From Oceanobacillus iheyensis HTE831 (GTDB lineage: Bacteria > Bacillota > Bacilli > Bacillales > Amphibacillaceae), in NCBI RefSeq assembly GCF_000011245.1, contig NC_004193.1, forward strand, positions 2,458,501 through 2,522,500: a stretch of 64,000 nucleotides of DNA, read 5' to 3'. The notes beneath the pieces are model-generated. The model made no database searches, had not been told where the DNA came from, and saw only the letters and a program-made list of their open reading frames with translations. The position numbers and the translations under genes were made by a program. Shown piece by piece: positions 16,892 through 27,173 of the stretch (its first letter is position 1; each line of letters opens with the position of its first letter).

Positions 16892-17816
16892 TTTCAACCA
16901 GTCCTAACATTGGATGATGATCGATCGAATCCCAGTATTGCTGATGATGCTTTCTATCGGCAATTTCCATAAGATATTGACCGTAATCATTTTTTTCCAT
17001 CGTTTTTCCTCTTTCATATAATGCTTCTTTGGAAATATAACCCATATAAAACGCAATTTCTTCTAAACATGCGATTTTAAATCCCTGTCGTTGTTGAGTT
17101 GTTTTTATGAATTCCGCTGCATCGAATAGTGCTTCTTGTGTGCCGGCATCCATCCATGCAAACCCTCTACCTAACAACTCGACATCTAATTGATTGCACT
17201 TTAGGTACTCTTTGTTAATATCCGTAATTTCTAATTCTCCTCTGTCAGAGGGCTCTAAATTCTTCGCAATATTAACTGCTCGATAATCATACATATATAA
17301 ACCTGTTACAGCAAAATCAGATTTGGGATCTTCAGGCTTTTCTTCAATAGAAATTGCTTTTTGATTATGGTCAAATTCAACAACGCCAAATCGCTCCGGA
17401 TCTTTGACACGGTAACCAAACACCGTTGCATGCTGATGATCTTTAATTGCTTTTCTTAATAACGTAGTAAACCCTTGACCATAAAATATATTATCGGCAA
17501 GCATCAAAGTGACATCCTCTGTGCCAATAAAATCTTCAGCAATAATAAGTGCTTCTGGAATTCCTTTTGGTTCTTCCTGCACTCGATAAGTAATACTAAT
17601 TCCTAATTGCGATCCATCACCAAGTAGCCTTTCAAATCGAGAAATATCCTCTGGCGTACTGATAATCATAATTTCTTTTAAACCACCTAGCATTAATACT
17701 GATAGTGGATAATAAATCATCGGCTTGTCATAAACCGGAAGTAAGTGCTTATTTAAGCTATCCGTACTTGGAGACAGTCGTGTTCCGCTTCCACCTGCGA
17801 GTAAAATCCCCTTCAT
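16884..17816 (-). CDS. rfbA: Glucose-1-phosphate thymidylyltransferase
   Basis: 310 residues. [20 protein letters not shown] at the start is the nucleotide-binding signature, followed by [22 protein letters not shown] and the segment [13 protein letters not shown] with the metal-binding Asp. It makes dTDP-glucose from dTTP and glucose 1-phosphate and so opens the pathway. The length is near the usual 290-300 residues with a slightly long tail. AGGAAGGTG lies 8 nt before the ATG at 17816. That ATG overlaps the stop of a 25-codon upstream ORF (TAATG). Confidence 0.95.
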   Translation of the reverse strand: MKGILLAGGSGTRLSPSTDSLNKHLLPVYDKPMIYYPLSVLMLGGLKEIMIISTPEDISRFERLLGDGSQLGISITYRVQEEPKGIPEALIIAEDFIGTEDVTLMLADNIFYGQGFTTLLRKAIKDHQHATVFGYRVKDPERFGVVEFDHNQKAISIEEKPEDPKSDFAVTGLYMYDYRAVNIAKNLEPSDRGELEITDINKEYLKCNQLDVELLGRGFAWMDAGTQEALFDAAEFIKTTQQRQGFKIACLEEIAFYMGYISKEALYERGKTMEKNDYGQYLMEIADRKHHQQYWDSIDHHPMLGLVENE

Positions 17817-17893
17817 TAGTAACACACCTTCCTAATCTTATTAGCGTTTAAAGCCTGTTTTATTGCTATCTTGAAATAAAATTTCCTGTTCAT
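17816..17893 (-). CDS. 25-codon upstream ORF coupled to rfbA
   Basis: ATG at 17893, preceded by AAAGGG with 9 nt spacing, opens a frame that begins MNRKFYFK, is rich in Lys, Arg and Asn, and ends in TAA at 17818-17816. The stop overlaps the rfbA start as TAATG, and the rfbA ribosome site lies inside this frame. It could be a small basic peptide or a coupling leader that sets rfbA translation. No relatives are recognised and chance cannot be excluded. Confidence 0.4.
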   Translation of the reverse strand: MNRKFYFKIAIKQALNANKIRKVCY

Positions 17894-18043
17894 TTGTTCA
17901 TTCCCTTTAAATATAGTTTTATAAACTTACATTCTTATTTCAAATATATTTCATCTTGATTATTTCGTTTTAACATTTTGGCTTTATACAATAATAAAAT
18001 CATAGACATATCCACGGTTTTTATACTTGAATATAACAAAAAA

Positions 18044-18071
18044 GCATGAAGGTAGTCATCTACCTTCATGC
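18044..18071 (-). terminator. Terminator of the arsenic operon
   Basis: Perfect 12-bp stem GCATGAAGGTAG (18044-18055) with its complement at 18060-18071 and a 4-nt loop. On the minus strand it is followed by TTTTTTGTTAT. It lies just after arsC. Confidence 0.9.
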
Positions 18072-18083
18072 TATCTATGACAA

Positions 18084-18503
18084 TTATTCTCCTGTTTTAG
18101 CAAACACTTTTATGCGGTCGCCAATTTTATCACGAACCTGCTGAAATACAGTCCACTTTTCTTCTTCAGTACCTTGTGCTTTTGCAGGATCCTCAAATCC
18201 CCAATGGTCTCTTTTTACATGTGGAGGAGTCATTGGACATTTATCCTTCGCATCCCCACATAAAGTAACAACAAAGTCTGCTTTATTTAAGATATCCTTA
18301 TCAATTTGATCTGAAGTTTGATTTGTAATATCGATATCTACTTCTCTCATTGCTTTTATGGCATTTGGATTAAGTCCATGTGCTTCAATTCCTGCACTAT
18401 ACACATCCCATTCTTCACCTAGGATTTTCTTTCCCCATCCTTCTGCCATTTGACTGCGACATGAATTTCCAGTACATAAGAAATATATAATTTTTTTAGA
18501 CAT
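18084..18503 (-). CDS. arsC: Arsenate reductase, thioredoxin-coupled
   Basis: 139 residues of the low-molecular-weight phosphatase-like ArsC class. The P-loop CTGNSCRS (Cys near residue 10, Arg six on) is present, as are the two redox cysteines in [17 protein letters not shown] (near residues 82 and 89) and the [13 protein letters not shown] block. It reduces arsenate to arsenite, which ArsB exports; thioredoxin restores the enzyme. Last gene of the arsRBC operon, 13 nt after arsB, with AAAGGAG before its ATG. Confidence 0.95.
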   Translation of the reverse strand: MSKKIIYFLCTGNSCRSQMAEGWGKKILGEEWDVYSAGIEAHGLNPNAIKAMREVDIDITNQTSDQIDKDILNKADFVVTLCGDAKDKCPMTPPHVKRDHWGFEDPAKAQGTEEEKWTVFQQVRDKIGDRIKVFAKTGE

Positions 18504-18516
18504 ATTAAAAACTCCT

Positions 18517-19815
18517 TTAATTTATAATCATTAACCACATAAACAATCCTGCAAGAGTCATAAATAAGACAGGTATTGTTATTACAATTCCGGTTTTAAA
18601 GTAAGTACCCCACGATATTTTAACTCCTTTTTGAGTTAGGACGTGAAGCCATAATAATGTTGCTAAAGATCCAATTGGTGTAATCTTTGGCCCTAAGTCT
18701 GCACCAACAACATTAGCATAGATTAAAGCCTCGCGTACCATCTGACTTGTAGAAGTTTCGGCAATTGCAAGAGCATCAATCATCACTGTTGGCATATTAT
18801 TCATTATGGAAGATAAAAATGCAGCAATGAAGCCCATTCCCATGGTTGCTGCAAACATTCCTTGATCTGCAACAACTTGTATAATATCAGCCAAAATATC
18901 CGTTAGTCCAACATTACGCAATCCATAAACTACCACATACATACCGATGGAGAAAAAGACAATATTCCATGGAGCGCCTTTTACAACCGTCATCGTATTA
19001 ACAGCCTTACTATTCTTCGCAACAATTAAAAATATAATAGCAATCACACCAGCTATAAAGGATACTGGAATACCAACAAACTCACTAACTAAATATCCGA
19101 CTAATAACAAACCTAATACAAACCACGATAAGCGAAACATACGATGATCTTTAATCGCCTCATGCGGTTCTTTTAATTTGGAATAATCGTATGTTCTTGG
19201 AATTCTTTTTCGAAAATAAACGAAAAGCACAATTATACTAGATCCAAGTGCAACAATTGTTGGAACAATCATATGTGTCGCATATTCCACAAATCCAATT
19301 CCAAAGAAGTCCGCTGAAACAATATTTACTAAGTTACTTACGATTAAAGGAAGTGAAGTTGTATCTGCAATAAATCCACTTGCAATGATAAATGGGAAAA
19401 CTATTTTTTCATCAAAGTCTAAGGATCGTACCATTGCTAATACAATTGGTGTTAAGATTAGTGCTGCCCCATCATTGGCAAAAAATGCGGCAACAATTGA
19501 CCCAAGCACACAAACATAAATAAACATTAGAATTCCATTGCCTTTTGCAAGACGTGACATATGAAGCGCAGACCATTCGAAAAACCCAATTTCATCCAAT
19601 ATTAATGATATAAGAATGATTGCAATAAATGTAAGAGTTGCATTCCAAACAATTCCCGTTACATCCCAGACATCACTAATGCTGACAACACCAAAAAGTA
19701 AAGCAACAATTGCTCCCCCACATGCTGACCAGCCGATATTTAAATTCTTTGGTTGCCATATCACTAATATGAGCGTAAGTAAAAATATACTTGATGTAAT
19801 AAACACTGATGACAA
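18517..19815 (-). CDS. arsB: Arsenite efflux pump ArsB
   Basis: 432 residues with about twelve membrane segments. Typical ArsB stretches are visible: [75 protein letters not shown], and [14 protein letters not shown] with [23 protein letters not shown]. It moves As(III) or Sb(III) out using the membrane potential. The start is TTG after GGGAGGT; no ATG fits. No ArsA ATPase gene is present, so it works alone. Confidence 0.94.
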   Translation of the reverse strand: MSSVFITSSIFLLTLILVIWQPKNLNIGWSACGGAIVALLFGVVSISDVWDVTGIVWNATLTFIAIILISLILDEIGFFEWSALHMSRLAKGNGILMFIYVCVLGSIVAAFFANDGAALILTPIVLAMVRSLDFDEKIVFPFIIASGFIADTTSLPLIVSNLVNIVSADFFGIGFVEYATHMIVPTIVALGSSIIVLFVYFRKRIPRTYDYSKLKEPHEAIKDHRMFRLSWFVLGLLLVGYLVSEFVGIPVSFIAGVIAIIFLIVAKNSKAVNTMTVVKGAPWNIVFFSIGMYVVVYGLRNVGLTDILADIIQVVADQGMFAATMGMGFIAAFLSSIMNNMPTVMIDALAIAETSTSQMVREALIYANVVGADLGPKITPIGSLATLLWLHVLTQKGVKISWGTYFKTGIVITIPVLFMTLAGLFMWLMIIN

Positions 19816-19828
19816 TCTAAATACCTCC

Positions 19829-20176
19829 CTAACATTCCATAGGTTTTTCTTTTAACAATATACTTTTTACTTTTGTATCTTCTGGATTAATAGTATTGAG
19901 AATCTGTTGAACCAATGAATAATAAGGTGATTGATCGTTTATTGTAAAATATCTCCACTGGCCTTTTCTCGTTTCCGTAATTAAATCCATTCGTTTTAAT
20001 TTACGTATGTGCTGGCTAATTGCCGGTTGAGTCATTTCAAACATTTCAACAAATTCACATACGCAATATGTTTTACTTTGTAAAAAGTATGCCATTAAAA
20101 GACGAGTAGGATCACTCATTATCCTCAGTAACTCTGTTAATTCTTGAGATTCGTATCTAGTTTGACTTTGAACCAT
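19829..20176 (-). CDS. arsR: Arsenic-responsive repressor ArsR
   Basis: 115-residue winged-helix repressor. The metal site CVCEFVEMF near residue 38 corresponds to the ELCVCDL motif of ArsR, and [19 protein letters not shown] is the recognition helix, followed by the wing [12 protein letters not shown]. It represses its own operon and lets go when arsenite binds. It is the first gene of the operon; an 11+11 bp inverted repeat lies in its promoter. AAGGAGGCGG precedes the ATG. Confidence 0.94.
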   Translation of the reverse strand: MVQSQTRYESQELTELLRIMSDPTRLLMAYFLQSKTYCVCEFVEMFEMTQPAISQHIRKLKRMDLITETRKGQWRYFTINDQSPYYSLVQQILNTINPEDTKVKSILLKEKPMEC

Positions 20177-20196
20177 AGTTACCGCCTCCTTGAGAT

Positions 20197-20226
20197 ATTA
20201 TATAAGCATTTGCTTATATAAGTCAA
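20197..20226 (-). promoter_or_regulatory. ars promoter with ArsR operator between -35 and -10
   Basis: On the minus strand TTGACT (20226-20221) and TATAAT (20202-20197) stand 18 nt apart. The inverted repeat TTATATAAGCA (20198-20208) and its complement (20211-20221), 2 nt apart, fills the spacer and overlaps both boxes. The arrangement fits simple repression by ArsR. Confidence 0.85.
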
Positions 20227-20427
20227 TGCTTATGTTTGGTGACTTTCGCGGATTTTAATGTTTTGCTGGTTTATCTTGTACGTTTAGATTTAGACCACTA
20301 TAATGAGTGCCTTTTTTATTGCTCCTAAAGATTTTTGGTCACTCATCTAGCAGTTGATAGTTAAACGATTAAGACACATATAGTACCTACATTCTATATA
20401 GACACTTATATCCATCAACATAAAAAA

Positions 20428-20452
20428 GCCATCACCCAATCGGGAGATGACT
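20428..20452 (-). terminator. Terminator of ssrA
   Basis: On the minus strand GTCATC-T-CCC pairs with GGG-T-GATGGC around GATT, then TTTTTTATG. It lies about 90 nt beyond the mature 3' end of tmRNA. Confidence 0.7.
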
Positions 20453-20539
20453 TCAACGTACAATATTAGAATTTAAAGTGAGATAACGAAAAATGTTATC
20501 ATGACTTTTTATGTAATTTCACACCAATATATTATGTAT

Positions 20540-20903
20540 TGGTGGAGACGGAGGGAGTCGAACCCTCGTCCAAGGATATCGCCACTCAGGCTTCTACACG
20601 CGTAGTTGGTATATTATCATTCGCTCTCATGTTGGCCTACCAACAGGCTTTCATGGAGCTAGCCTGATTAGATTCATCTACAAATCCCCAGGCGGAGGAT
20701 CGTAGCATAGCCCGCTTAATTTGAGACCCTTCAATCTGCCACACGGGCGATGCCAGGAAGGATCGTTTTAGGCTACTTACGCAGCTGCTAAAACAGGTTG
20801 ATTAGTTTCTTTGCCAGTTATATTTAGGCATAACGTTTTACGAGCCGTAACCTCGACGTGCAACCTGAGCTCAATCTATCCCTGTCGAATCCGTAACGTC
20901 CCC
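20540..20903 (-). ncRNA. ssrA: Transfer-messenger RNA
   Basis: Rescues stalled ribosomes together with SmpB. The mature RNA begins GGGGACGTTACGGATTCGAC and ends ...CGTCTCCACCA; the two ends form the tRNA-like acceptor stem, and GAGGGTTCGACTCCCTC is the T arm. The encoded tag reads GKETNQPVLAAA and stops at TAA, with the usual AAA end recognised by ClpXP. About 364 nt. smpB lies directly upstream on the same strand. A 5' leader of some 50 nt separates it from its promoter, so the 5' end must be processed by RNase P. Confidence 0.96.
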
Positions 20904-20958
20904 GTAAAAGAGAAACGCTCGGGAATGAGCTCATTTCTGTTATTTAATTCTATAACTT

Positions 20959-20986
20959 ATTATAACAAAGCCACGCTAAAAATCAA
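20959..20986 (-). promoter_or_regulatory. Sigma-A promoter of ssrA
   Basis: TTGATT (20986-20981) and TATAAT (20964-20959) with a 16-nt spacer. It lies between the smpB stop and the tmRNA 5' end, so ssrA can be made independently of smpB. Confidence 0.7.
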
Positions 20987-21010
20987 GTGCTGGCAACATT
21001 TAACAACATC

Positions 21011-21478
21011 TTAACGCATATGATCTTTAATGGCACGATCTACATCTCTTTTCATTTGCTTCTGTTTTAAATCTTCTCGCTTATCATATTTCTTCTTCCC
21101 TTTTCCAAGACCGATTAATACTTTGGCAAATCCATTTTTTAAATAAATCTTTAACGGCACTAAAGCATATCCTTGTTGTTGGGTTAAACCAATTAATTTA
21201 TCGATTTCCTTACGATGTAGTAATAATTTACGAGATCGCGTTGGATCATGATTATAACGATTTCCCTGCTCGTATTCTGCTATGTGTAAATTAATTAATT
21301 GCACTTCACCTTTTCGATCTATACGCGCATGGGAATCTTTAATGTTTACCCTACCATTACGAATTGATTTGATCTCAGTTCCATGAAGAACGATACCAGC
21401 TTCGTACGTATCCTCTATGAAATAATCATGGGAAGCTTTTTTATTTTGTGCAATTACTTTTCCATTTCCTTTTGGCAT
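21011..21478 (-). CDS. smpB: SsrA-binding protein SmpB
   Basis: 155 residues, the standard size. Signature segments are [46 protein letters not shown] and [23 protein letters not shown], and the basic tail [26 protein letters not shown] that enters the ribosome mRNA channel. It binds the tRNA-like part of tmRNA and is essential for trans-translation. The ATG follows AGGAGG. Just upstream of ssrA on the same strand. Confidence 0.97.
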   Translation of the reverse strand: MPKGNGKVIAQNKKASHDYFIEDTYEAGIVLHGTEIKSIRNGRVNIKDSHARIDRKGEVQLINLHIAEYEQGNRYNHDPTRSRKLLLHRKEIDKLIGLTQQQGYALVPLKIYLKNGFAKVLIGLGKGKKKYDKREDLKQKQMKRDVDRAIKDHMR

Positions 21479-21635
21479 AACCGTTCCTCCTACTAATATG
21501 TGTTCAAAATCAAATAAAAAGGATGTGAGTTCGACACAGATGTTATGAGATGAAGAAAAACTCTCTATATCGAAGCACCAATCATTTTATTAGTCATTTG
21601 AACAACGATAGACCTTTATTTTATCAAAAAAATAA

Positions 21636-21657
21636 GTGTATTCCAACTGGAACACAC
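21636..21657 (-). terminator. Terminator of zupT
   Basis: GTGTATTCC (21636-21644) pairs with GGAACACAC (21649-21657), loop AACT, one G-T pair; the minus strand continues TTATTTTTTTG. It starts 4 nt after the zupT stop. Confidence 0.8.
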
Positions 21658-21660
21658 CCA

Positions 21661-22467
21661 TCATGCTAATAATAATAGACTGACTGCCATAAGTGCCATA
21701 CCTGAAATCACACCATACATTGACATATGTGCTTCATCATACTTTCGAGCTGCAGGTAATAATTCATCCAACGATATAAATACCATTATACCAGCAACCA
21801 TTGCAAATATAATTCCAAACATCAAATCATTTAAGAAAGGCATTAAGATAAGTATTGCAACTATCGCACCTAAAGGTTCGGCTAAACCAGATAAGAATGA
21901 ATATTTAAAAGCTTTTTTTCGATCACCAGTTGCATAATAAATTGGAACAGAAACGGCAATTCCTTCAGGGATATTATGAATCGCTACTGCAATCGCAATC
22001 GCTAAACCAATAGAAGGATCATGTAATGTCGATACAAAAGTTGCAATCCCCTCTGGAAAATTATGAATGGCAAGCGCGAGAGCTGTAAAAAGGCCCATTT
22101 TCATTAAATCCGGATCTCGTAAAGGTTGATGTGGCTTCTTCATATCTTCTACTTTTTTCACTTCATGAGGATTTGTATATTTAGGAATAAATCGATCAAT
22201 AAATCCAATTAATAACATTCCACCGAAAAAGGCTATAACTGTAAGCCAATATCCTTGTGTATCGCCTAGATATGCAGTTAGCGCATCTTTTGCTTTAAAA
22301 AAGATATCAACCATCGATACATAAATCATTACTCCCGCAGAAAGCCCTAAAGCAAAAGATAAAAATTTCGTGTTGGTGGTCTTTGCCATGAAAGCAATCA
22401 AACTCCCAACACCTGTTGCTAATCCTGCAAATAAGGTAAGCAGGAATGCCAATAACATGTTATCCAT
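21661..22467 (-). CDS. zupT: ZIP-family metal importer ZupT
   Basis: 268 residues, eight membrane segments. The two metal-site motifs HNFPEGIATF (segment IV) and HNIPEGIAVSVP (segment V) are intact, as is the late EPLGA/ISLDELLPAARKYDEAH part. A short cytoplasmic stretch near residue 100 carries His and charged residues. It takes up Zn(II) and often Fe(II), Mn(II) or Co(II). It is a single-gene unit with its own terminator; I did not find a clear Zur or MntR box upstream. Confidence 0.93.
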   Translation of the reverse strand: MDNMLLAFLLTLFAGLATGVGSLIAFMAKTTNTKFLSFALGLSAGVMIYVSMVDIFFKAKDALTAYLGDTQGYWLTVIAFFGGMLLIGFIDRFIPKYTNPHEVKKVEDMKKPHQPLRDPDLMKMGLFTALALAIHNFPEGIATFVSTLHDPSIGLAIAIAVAIHNIPEGIAVSVPIYYATGDRKKAFKYSFLSGLAEPLGAIVAILILMPFLNDLMFGIIFAMVAGIMVFISLDELLPAARKYDEAHMSMYGVISGMALMAVSLLLLA

Positions 22468-22612
22468 CTATACTCCCCCACATAGTTGTTCCAACTGTTT
22501 TGAATATAATTTTTTCATTCATTATATATTGAAAAAATTAATTAGTCATTATATAGTCTTCTTCACTTATATGTCATATGCCTATTTTATGTTACTCAGA
22601 TAAGCTTATCCA

Positions 22613-22652
22613 AAAAACTACATGAATGATTTTGATCATTCATGTAGTTTTT
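22613..22652. terminator. Bidirectional terminator after rnr
   Basis: Perfect 18-bp stem: arms 22613-22630 and 22635-22652 (ACTACATGAATGAT core) around TTTG, with A and T runs on the outer ends. It closes the rnr operon on the minus strand. Confidence 0.92.
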
Positions 22653-22655
22653 AGT

Positions 22656-24872
22656 TTATCTTTTCTTTTTATTCTTTGGCTTTGTTTTTTTAGAAGACTG
22701 CACTACCTTTTTCGGTACTCGCTGTCTCTTTTTCTTTTTTGGAGTTGCTTTACCAGAAGAAACCAATTCAAAATCAACGGTATACTCATCTGTATTCACA
22801 TGGACCACTTTAACATCTACTTCATCACCGACACGATAAATGTTTGCGGTACGCTCACCAATCAGCGCTTGACTACGTTCATCGAAGTGATAATAATCAT
22901 CTGTTAGATAGCTGACATGAATAAGTCCTTCTACCGTGTTCTCCAATTCAACAAACATACCAAAATTGGTAACTGAACTAATTAATCCTGTAAACTCTTC
23001 GCCAATTTTGTCTTTCATATATTCTGCTTTTTTCATTTCATCTGTATCACGTTCCGCATCAACTGCTCTTCTCTCCCGCTCTGAAGTATGTCTAGCGATT
23101 TCAGGCATGCGGGATTTCCAATGTTTCAACGTTTTACTGTCCATTTTCTTCTCAATCAAGTACGTTCGGATTAAACGATGTACAATTAAATCTGGATAAC
23201 GTCTAATTGGAGAAGTGAAATGGGTATAGAAATCGGTCGCTAAACCAAAGTGTCCAATACTTTGAGGATCATATTTCGCTTGCTGCATAGAGCGTAGCAT
23301 TAATTTCGATACAATCATCTCTTCTGGTTCCCCACGAATGGAATCAATAACTTTCTGTAACTCTTGAGGGTGGATATCTCCTGCTGTACCTTTCACAGAA
23401 ATACCTAGGCCTGCTAAAAAGTCAAAGAATTTTTCTAATTTTCCTTCGTCAGGTTCTTCGTGAATACGATGGATAAATGGTACATCCATCCAATGGAAAT
23501 GCTCTGCAATCGTTTCATTTGCAGCAAGCATAAATTCTTCAATAAGTCGTTCAGCAACAGAACGCTCTCTTATTGCGACATCAGTTGGTCTTCCCATGTC
23601 ATCCACTAGAACTTGTGCTTCTTTGAAATCAAAATCAATCGCACCGCGACCAAATCGTTTTTCTCTTAAGATGGAAGCTAAATTCTCCATTTCTTCAAAC
23701 ATCGGAACAAGTGGTTCATACTTGTCTCGCAGTTCTTCATCTTGATCTACCAAGATTTTATTCACATCACTATATGTCATACGTTCAGTAGAATGAATAA
23801 CACTTTGAAAGATTTCATGTTCAACTACCTGACCTTGATGATTAATTTCCATTTCACAACCAAGTGTTAATCGATCAACTTTTGGATTTAATGAACAAAT
23901 TCCATTAGATAATCGATGAGGTATCATCGGGATAACTCGGTCAACTAAGTAGACACTTGTTCCTCTTTCAAGAGCTTCGCGATCAATAGGAGATTCCTCT
24001 TTTACATAATGACTTACATCGGCAATGTATACACCTAATTTATAATTTCCGTTAGATAATTTCTTAACGGTTACTGCGTCATCTAAGTCCTTTGCATCTG
24101 CACCATCAATCGTTACAATAGTTTCGTTACGAAGATCTCTTCTACCATTTATCTCGTCTGGATGAATCTCTTCTGGGGTCTGTTGAGCCTGTTCTAATAC
24201 ATCCTCTGGGAAATCAACTTGAATTCCATGTTTATGAATAATGGATAAAATATCAATACCCGGATCATTTTTATGGCCTAGAATATGGATAATTTCGCCT
24301 TCAGCACTATTTCGGCCCTCAGGATACTTGGAGATGCGGGCTATTACCTTATGCCCTTGTACAGCTCCGTGCGTATTTGCCTTAGGGATAAAGATATCAC
24401 TTGGTATCCGCTTATCATCAGCGATTACGAACCCAAACGAACGATTATCTTCATACGTACCAACTACTTGAATAACAGCTCTTTCTAAGATACGTATGAC
24501 TTTCCCTTCTGGTCTCGCACCATCAGAATAAGGTTTTTCTAATCGAACCAATACTTTATCGCCATTCATTGCTGACCCCATATCATTTGCATGGATATAT
24601 ACATCTTTTGAATTTTCATCCTCAGCAATTAAAAATGCAAATCCCTTTGCATGCATTTGTATATTTCCTTTTACCAAATTCATTTTATCCGGTAGTCCAA
24701 ATCGATTTTTTCTTGTTCGAACCAATTCCCCTTCAAGTTCTAATTCATTTAACGCCTTGACAAGATCTTTAAAATCATCTGCATTTTCAAGTTGGAATGC
24801 TTCTTCTAATTCCTGTACAGATAATGGTTTTGTTCCAGATTCTTTAAAATAATTTATTATTTTCTCTTTCAT
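22656..24872 (-). CDS. rnr: Ribonuclease R
   Basis: 738 residues. An N-terminal winged helix (residues 1-65), two cold-shock OB domains, the RNB catalytic core with [15 protein letters not shown] near residue 265 (metal-binding Asp residues), the HRIHEEP and [16 protein letters not shown] segments, then an S1 domain ([21 protein letters not shown]) and a Lys-rich tail. It is a 3'-5' exoribonuclease that degrades structured RNA and aids tmRNA-linked decay. The ATG at 24872 follows GAAGGTG; an ATG at 24890 also exists. It sits in the conserved block secG-est-rnr-smpB-ssrA, here with zupT inserted before smpB. Confidence 0.96.
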   Translation of the reverse strand: MKEKIINYFKESGTKPLSVQELEEAFQLENADDFKDLVKALNELELEGELVRTRKNRFGLPDKMNLVKGNIQMHAKGFAFLIAEDENSKDVYIHANDMGSAMNGDKVLVRLEKPYSDGARPEGKVIRILERAVIQVVGTYEDNRSFGFVIADDKRIPSDIFIPKANTHGAVQGHKVIARISKYPEGRNSAEGEIIHILGHKNDPGIDILSIIHKHGIQVDFPEDVLEQAQQTPEEIHPDEINGRRDLRNETIVTIDGADAKDLDDAVTVKKLSNGNYKLGVYIADVSHYVKEESPIDREALERGTSVYLVDRVIPMIPHRLSNGICSLNPKVDRLTLGCEMEINHQGQVVEHEIFQSVIHSTERMTYSDVNKILVDQDEELRDKYEPLVPMFEEMENLASILREKRFGRGAIDFDFKEAQVLVDDMGRPTDVAIRERSVAERLIEEFMLAANETIAEHFHWMDVPFIHRIHEEPDEGKLEKFFDFLAGLGISVKGTAGDIHPQELQKVIDSIRGEPEEMIVSKLMLRSMQQAKYDPQSIGHFGLATDFYTHFTSPIRRYPDLIVHRLIRTYLIEKKMDSKTLKHWKSRMPEIARHTSERERRAVDAERDTDEMKKAEYMKDKIGEEFTGLISSVTNFGMFVELENTVEGLIHVSYLTDDYYHFDERSQALIGERTANIYRVGDEVDVKVVHVNTDEYTVDFELVSSGKATPKKKKRQRVPKKVVQSSKKTKPKNKKKR

Positions 24873-24909
24873 ACTTTCACCTTCTTTCATAATATTCTTT
24901 TCCTGTTTG

Positions 24910-25650
24910 TTACCAATCTAAACTTTCTAGAAATTGATAAATATCCTCATGAAGCTGATCTTTTTCTTTGTCCATCGTAATAACATGACCAGACTCTTCA
25001 TACCATTTCATATCTTTTTTGGAAGCTTCTACATTTTCATAAATATAATTGGCACTGTCGGTATTAATCATCTTGTCATTCTTAGCTTGTACCACAAATG
25101 TCGGAGTATAGATCATATCGATATTTGTCTTTACTTCATTAATCGTTGTAGCTACACCCTTAAATAAGTCTTTAGATTGATCCATTAATTGATTTACTTC
25201 TTCTTCGATAACTTCTTTATCTTTTTTCTCCAGCTGTTTAAATTCTGTGGAAAATTGACGGAACCCCTTTGTCAATTCCTGTTCATTATCAAAAAACATA
25301 GGAGAACACATCGTTACAATACCTTTGATATTTTTGGAATAAGCTAATTTAAGTCCTAACACACCACCTAAAGAAAGGCCAGCAACTGCAATTTCTTCAT
25401 AACCCAAATCTTGCAAGTGATTATATGCAGCTTCCACATCTGCCCACCATTGTTCAGGGTTACTTTTAATTAATTCTTCAGGAGGTTGTCCATGTCCTCT
25501 ATAAATTGGTGCATGTGAAGTATACCCTTTTTTCTCCAAAAATCTACCTAGCATACGTACGTCTGCAGAATGACCGGTAAATCCATGTAGTAATAATACA
25601 GCTTTATCTCCTGCTTCAAATGTAAATGGCTCTGGTAATTTTATTTTCAT
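24910..25650 (-). CDS. est: Carboxylesterase (Est30 type)
   Basis: 246-residue alpha/beta hydrolase. HGFTGHSAD near residue 23 forms the oxyanion region, GLSLGGV near 93 holds the nucleophile Ser, AKNDKMI near 190 the Asp, and ESGHVITMD near 222 the His. It matches the Geobacillus Est30 monoacylglycerol/carboxylesterase, a gene normally found between secG and rnr, as here. It is cytoplasmic and has no signal peptide. Physiological substrate uncertain. Confidence 0.93.
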   Translation of the reverse strand: MKIKLPEPFTFEAGDKAVLLLHGFTGHSADVRMLGRFLEKKGYTSHAPIYRGHGQPPEELIKSNPEQWWADVEAAYNHLQDLGYEEIAVAGLSLGGVLGLKLAYSKNIKGIVTMCSPMFFDNEQELTKGFRQFSTEFKQLEKKDKEVIEEEVNQLMDQSKDLFKGVATTINEVKTNIDMIYTPTFVVQAKNDKMINTDSANYIYENVEASKKDMKWYEESGHVITMDKEKDQLHEDIYQFLESLDW

Positions 25651-25722
25651 TTCTCTATCTCCTTTTATCGTCTCTATTTACTTTACCCGTTCTTCAAGGA
25701 TATACAACGTAAAAATAAAAAA

Positions 25723-25746
25723 TCCTTACCACATAAGTGATAAGGA
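25723..25746 (-). terminator. Terminator between secG and est
   Basis: TCCTTACCAC (25723-25732) and GTGATAAGGA (25737-25746) pair over 10 bp (one G-T) around ATAA, with TTTTTTATTTTT after it on the minus strand. It lies between secG and the esterase gene and may only partly stop transcription. Confidence 0.75.
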
Positions 25747-25755
25747 ATCGCTTCT

Positions 25756-25989
25756 TTATTGTAAAACGTAGGCTGCTAAAAAAGCTAATACAAAGAATAG
25801 AACACCTGTTACAATAGTAGAACGATGTAATACTAAATCAATGCCTCTTGCTTTTTGCTTACCAAATAATTGTTCTGCTCCTCCGGAAACGGCTCCTGAC
25901 AATCCAGCACTTTTTCCAGATTGTAATAAAACAAGTGTAATCATCACAATAACATCAATAACAAGCAATATATTTATCACAGTAATCAT
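25756..25989 (-). CDS. secG: Preprotein translocase subunit SecG
   Basis: 77 residues with two membrane segments joined by the conserved loop [31 protein letters not shown]. It stabilises the SecYEG channel. The frame extends back to 26040, but the ATG at 25989 follows AGGAGGTG and gives the usual SecG length. It opens the secG-est-rnr block. Confidence 0.95.
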   Translation of the reverse strand: MITVINILLVIDVIVMITLVLLQSGKSAGLSGAVSGGAEQLFGKQKARGIDLVLHRSTIVTGVLFFVLAFLAAYVLQ

Positions 25990-26177
25990 GTGTCCCCGAC
26001 ACCTCCTGTATCCGACAATACCTAACATATACTTTATCATATATTGGATTTATTTAGCAAGATGATTTTACAATATTGTTTTTAAAATAGTGATGATGTT
26101 CAAAGAATAAATTATTTTGCAATTATATTGATAGAACACTAAAATAAGTATATACAAATGAAAATAGGAGGAAATAC

Positions 26178-27083
26178 ATGGAACAATCCTATTATTTAAC
26201 CATGCAAGACGGTACAAAACTATACGTTAAGCAATGGAATCCCACTATAAAACCAGTTGGAATTATCCAAATTGCACACGGGATGGCTGAACACATCTCC
26301 CGCTATCAATATTTTGCAGAATATTTTATTGATAAAGGGTTTGTTGTATTAGGCAATGATCATCGCGGTCATGGAAAAACAGGTGAAAAACATGTTCAAG
26401 GTTTTTTTGCAGACGCAGATGGAAATGCAATCGTAGTCCAAGATTTGTATGAAGTAATGCAGGTAACAATGAATCAATATCCTTCTCTTCCTTATTTTTT
26501 TGTTGGACATAGTATGGGTTCATTTTTAATGCGAAATTTTATTCAGAAATATAGTAATTGCATAGATGGATTAATATTAACCGGAACAGGTCATTATCCA
26601 AGATTAACAAGCTTCTCCGGACGAACTATCGCCTCTTTGCTCCCACCACATGAAAAATCTAATTTAATGAATTATTTAGCTTTCGGTAATAGTAATAGAA
26701 GGATCCCATCGCCAGCACATAAATATAGTTGGTTAACTAGAGATCTTGAACAAGCAGAAGCTTATGAGAATGATCCCCAATCAGGTTTTATACCAACTGC
26801 TCGATTCTTTTACGATCTACTTGATAGTATTAATACCATGCTAGACCCAAAGTTAAATCGTAATATTCGTAAGGATCTTCCGCTTTTATTATTGAGTGGG
26901 GATAAAGACCCTATTGGACAGCATGGAAAAGGTATTTGGAAAACGGCGAACTTATACAGTAAATTTGGGGTGGATAATATTACCATTAGCGTCTTTGATG
27001 ACGGGCGTCATGAACTATTAAATGATATTTGTAAGCATGAAGCGTTTACATTAATAAATAGTTGGTTAAAAGCATATCTATAG
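26178..27083 (+). CDS. Alpha/beta hydrolase, lysophospholipase/monoacylglycerol lipase type
   Basis: 301 residues of the serine aminopeptidase S33-like hydrolase group. IAHGMAEHISRYQYFAEYF near residue 33, NDHRGHGKTG near 60, nucleophile GHSMGSFLMRNFI near 115, acid SGDKDPIG near 240 and DGRHELLND near 272. This pattern is typical of PldB-like lipases. AGGAGG precedes the ATG. It stands alone, pointing toward ptsI. Lipid head-group specificity cannot be read. Confidence 0.88.
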   Translation: MEQSYYLTMQDGTKLYVKQWNPTIKPVGIIQIAHGMAEHISRYQYFAEYFIDKGFVVLGNDHRGHGKTGEKHVQGFFADADGNAIVVQDLYEVMQVTMNQYPSLPYFFVGHSMGSFLMRNFIQKYSNCIDGLILTGTGHYPRLTSFSGRTIASLLPPHEKSNLMNYLAFGNSNRRIPSPAHKYSWLTRDLEQAEAYENDPQSGFIPTARFFYDLLDSINTMLDPKLNRNIRKDLPLLLLSGDKDPIGQHGKGIWKTANLYSKFGVDNITISVFDDGRHELLNDICKHEAFTLINSWLKAYL

Positions 27084-27173
27084 GGATTCTATTAGTTGCA
27101 CCATATAGGAAAAATGATTTAAACTATACAAGAATACAAAATTCTACATAACCTTGATGAAAGGATGTTCAGC

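Larger units (their letters stand above)
20177..20539. other. 363-nt stretch between arsR and ssrA
   Basis: Holds the ars promoter and operator (20197-20226) and the terminator of ssrA (20428-20452). The middle, about 20230-20420, has no gene that I recognise. Confidence 0.6.
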
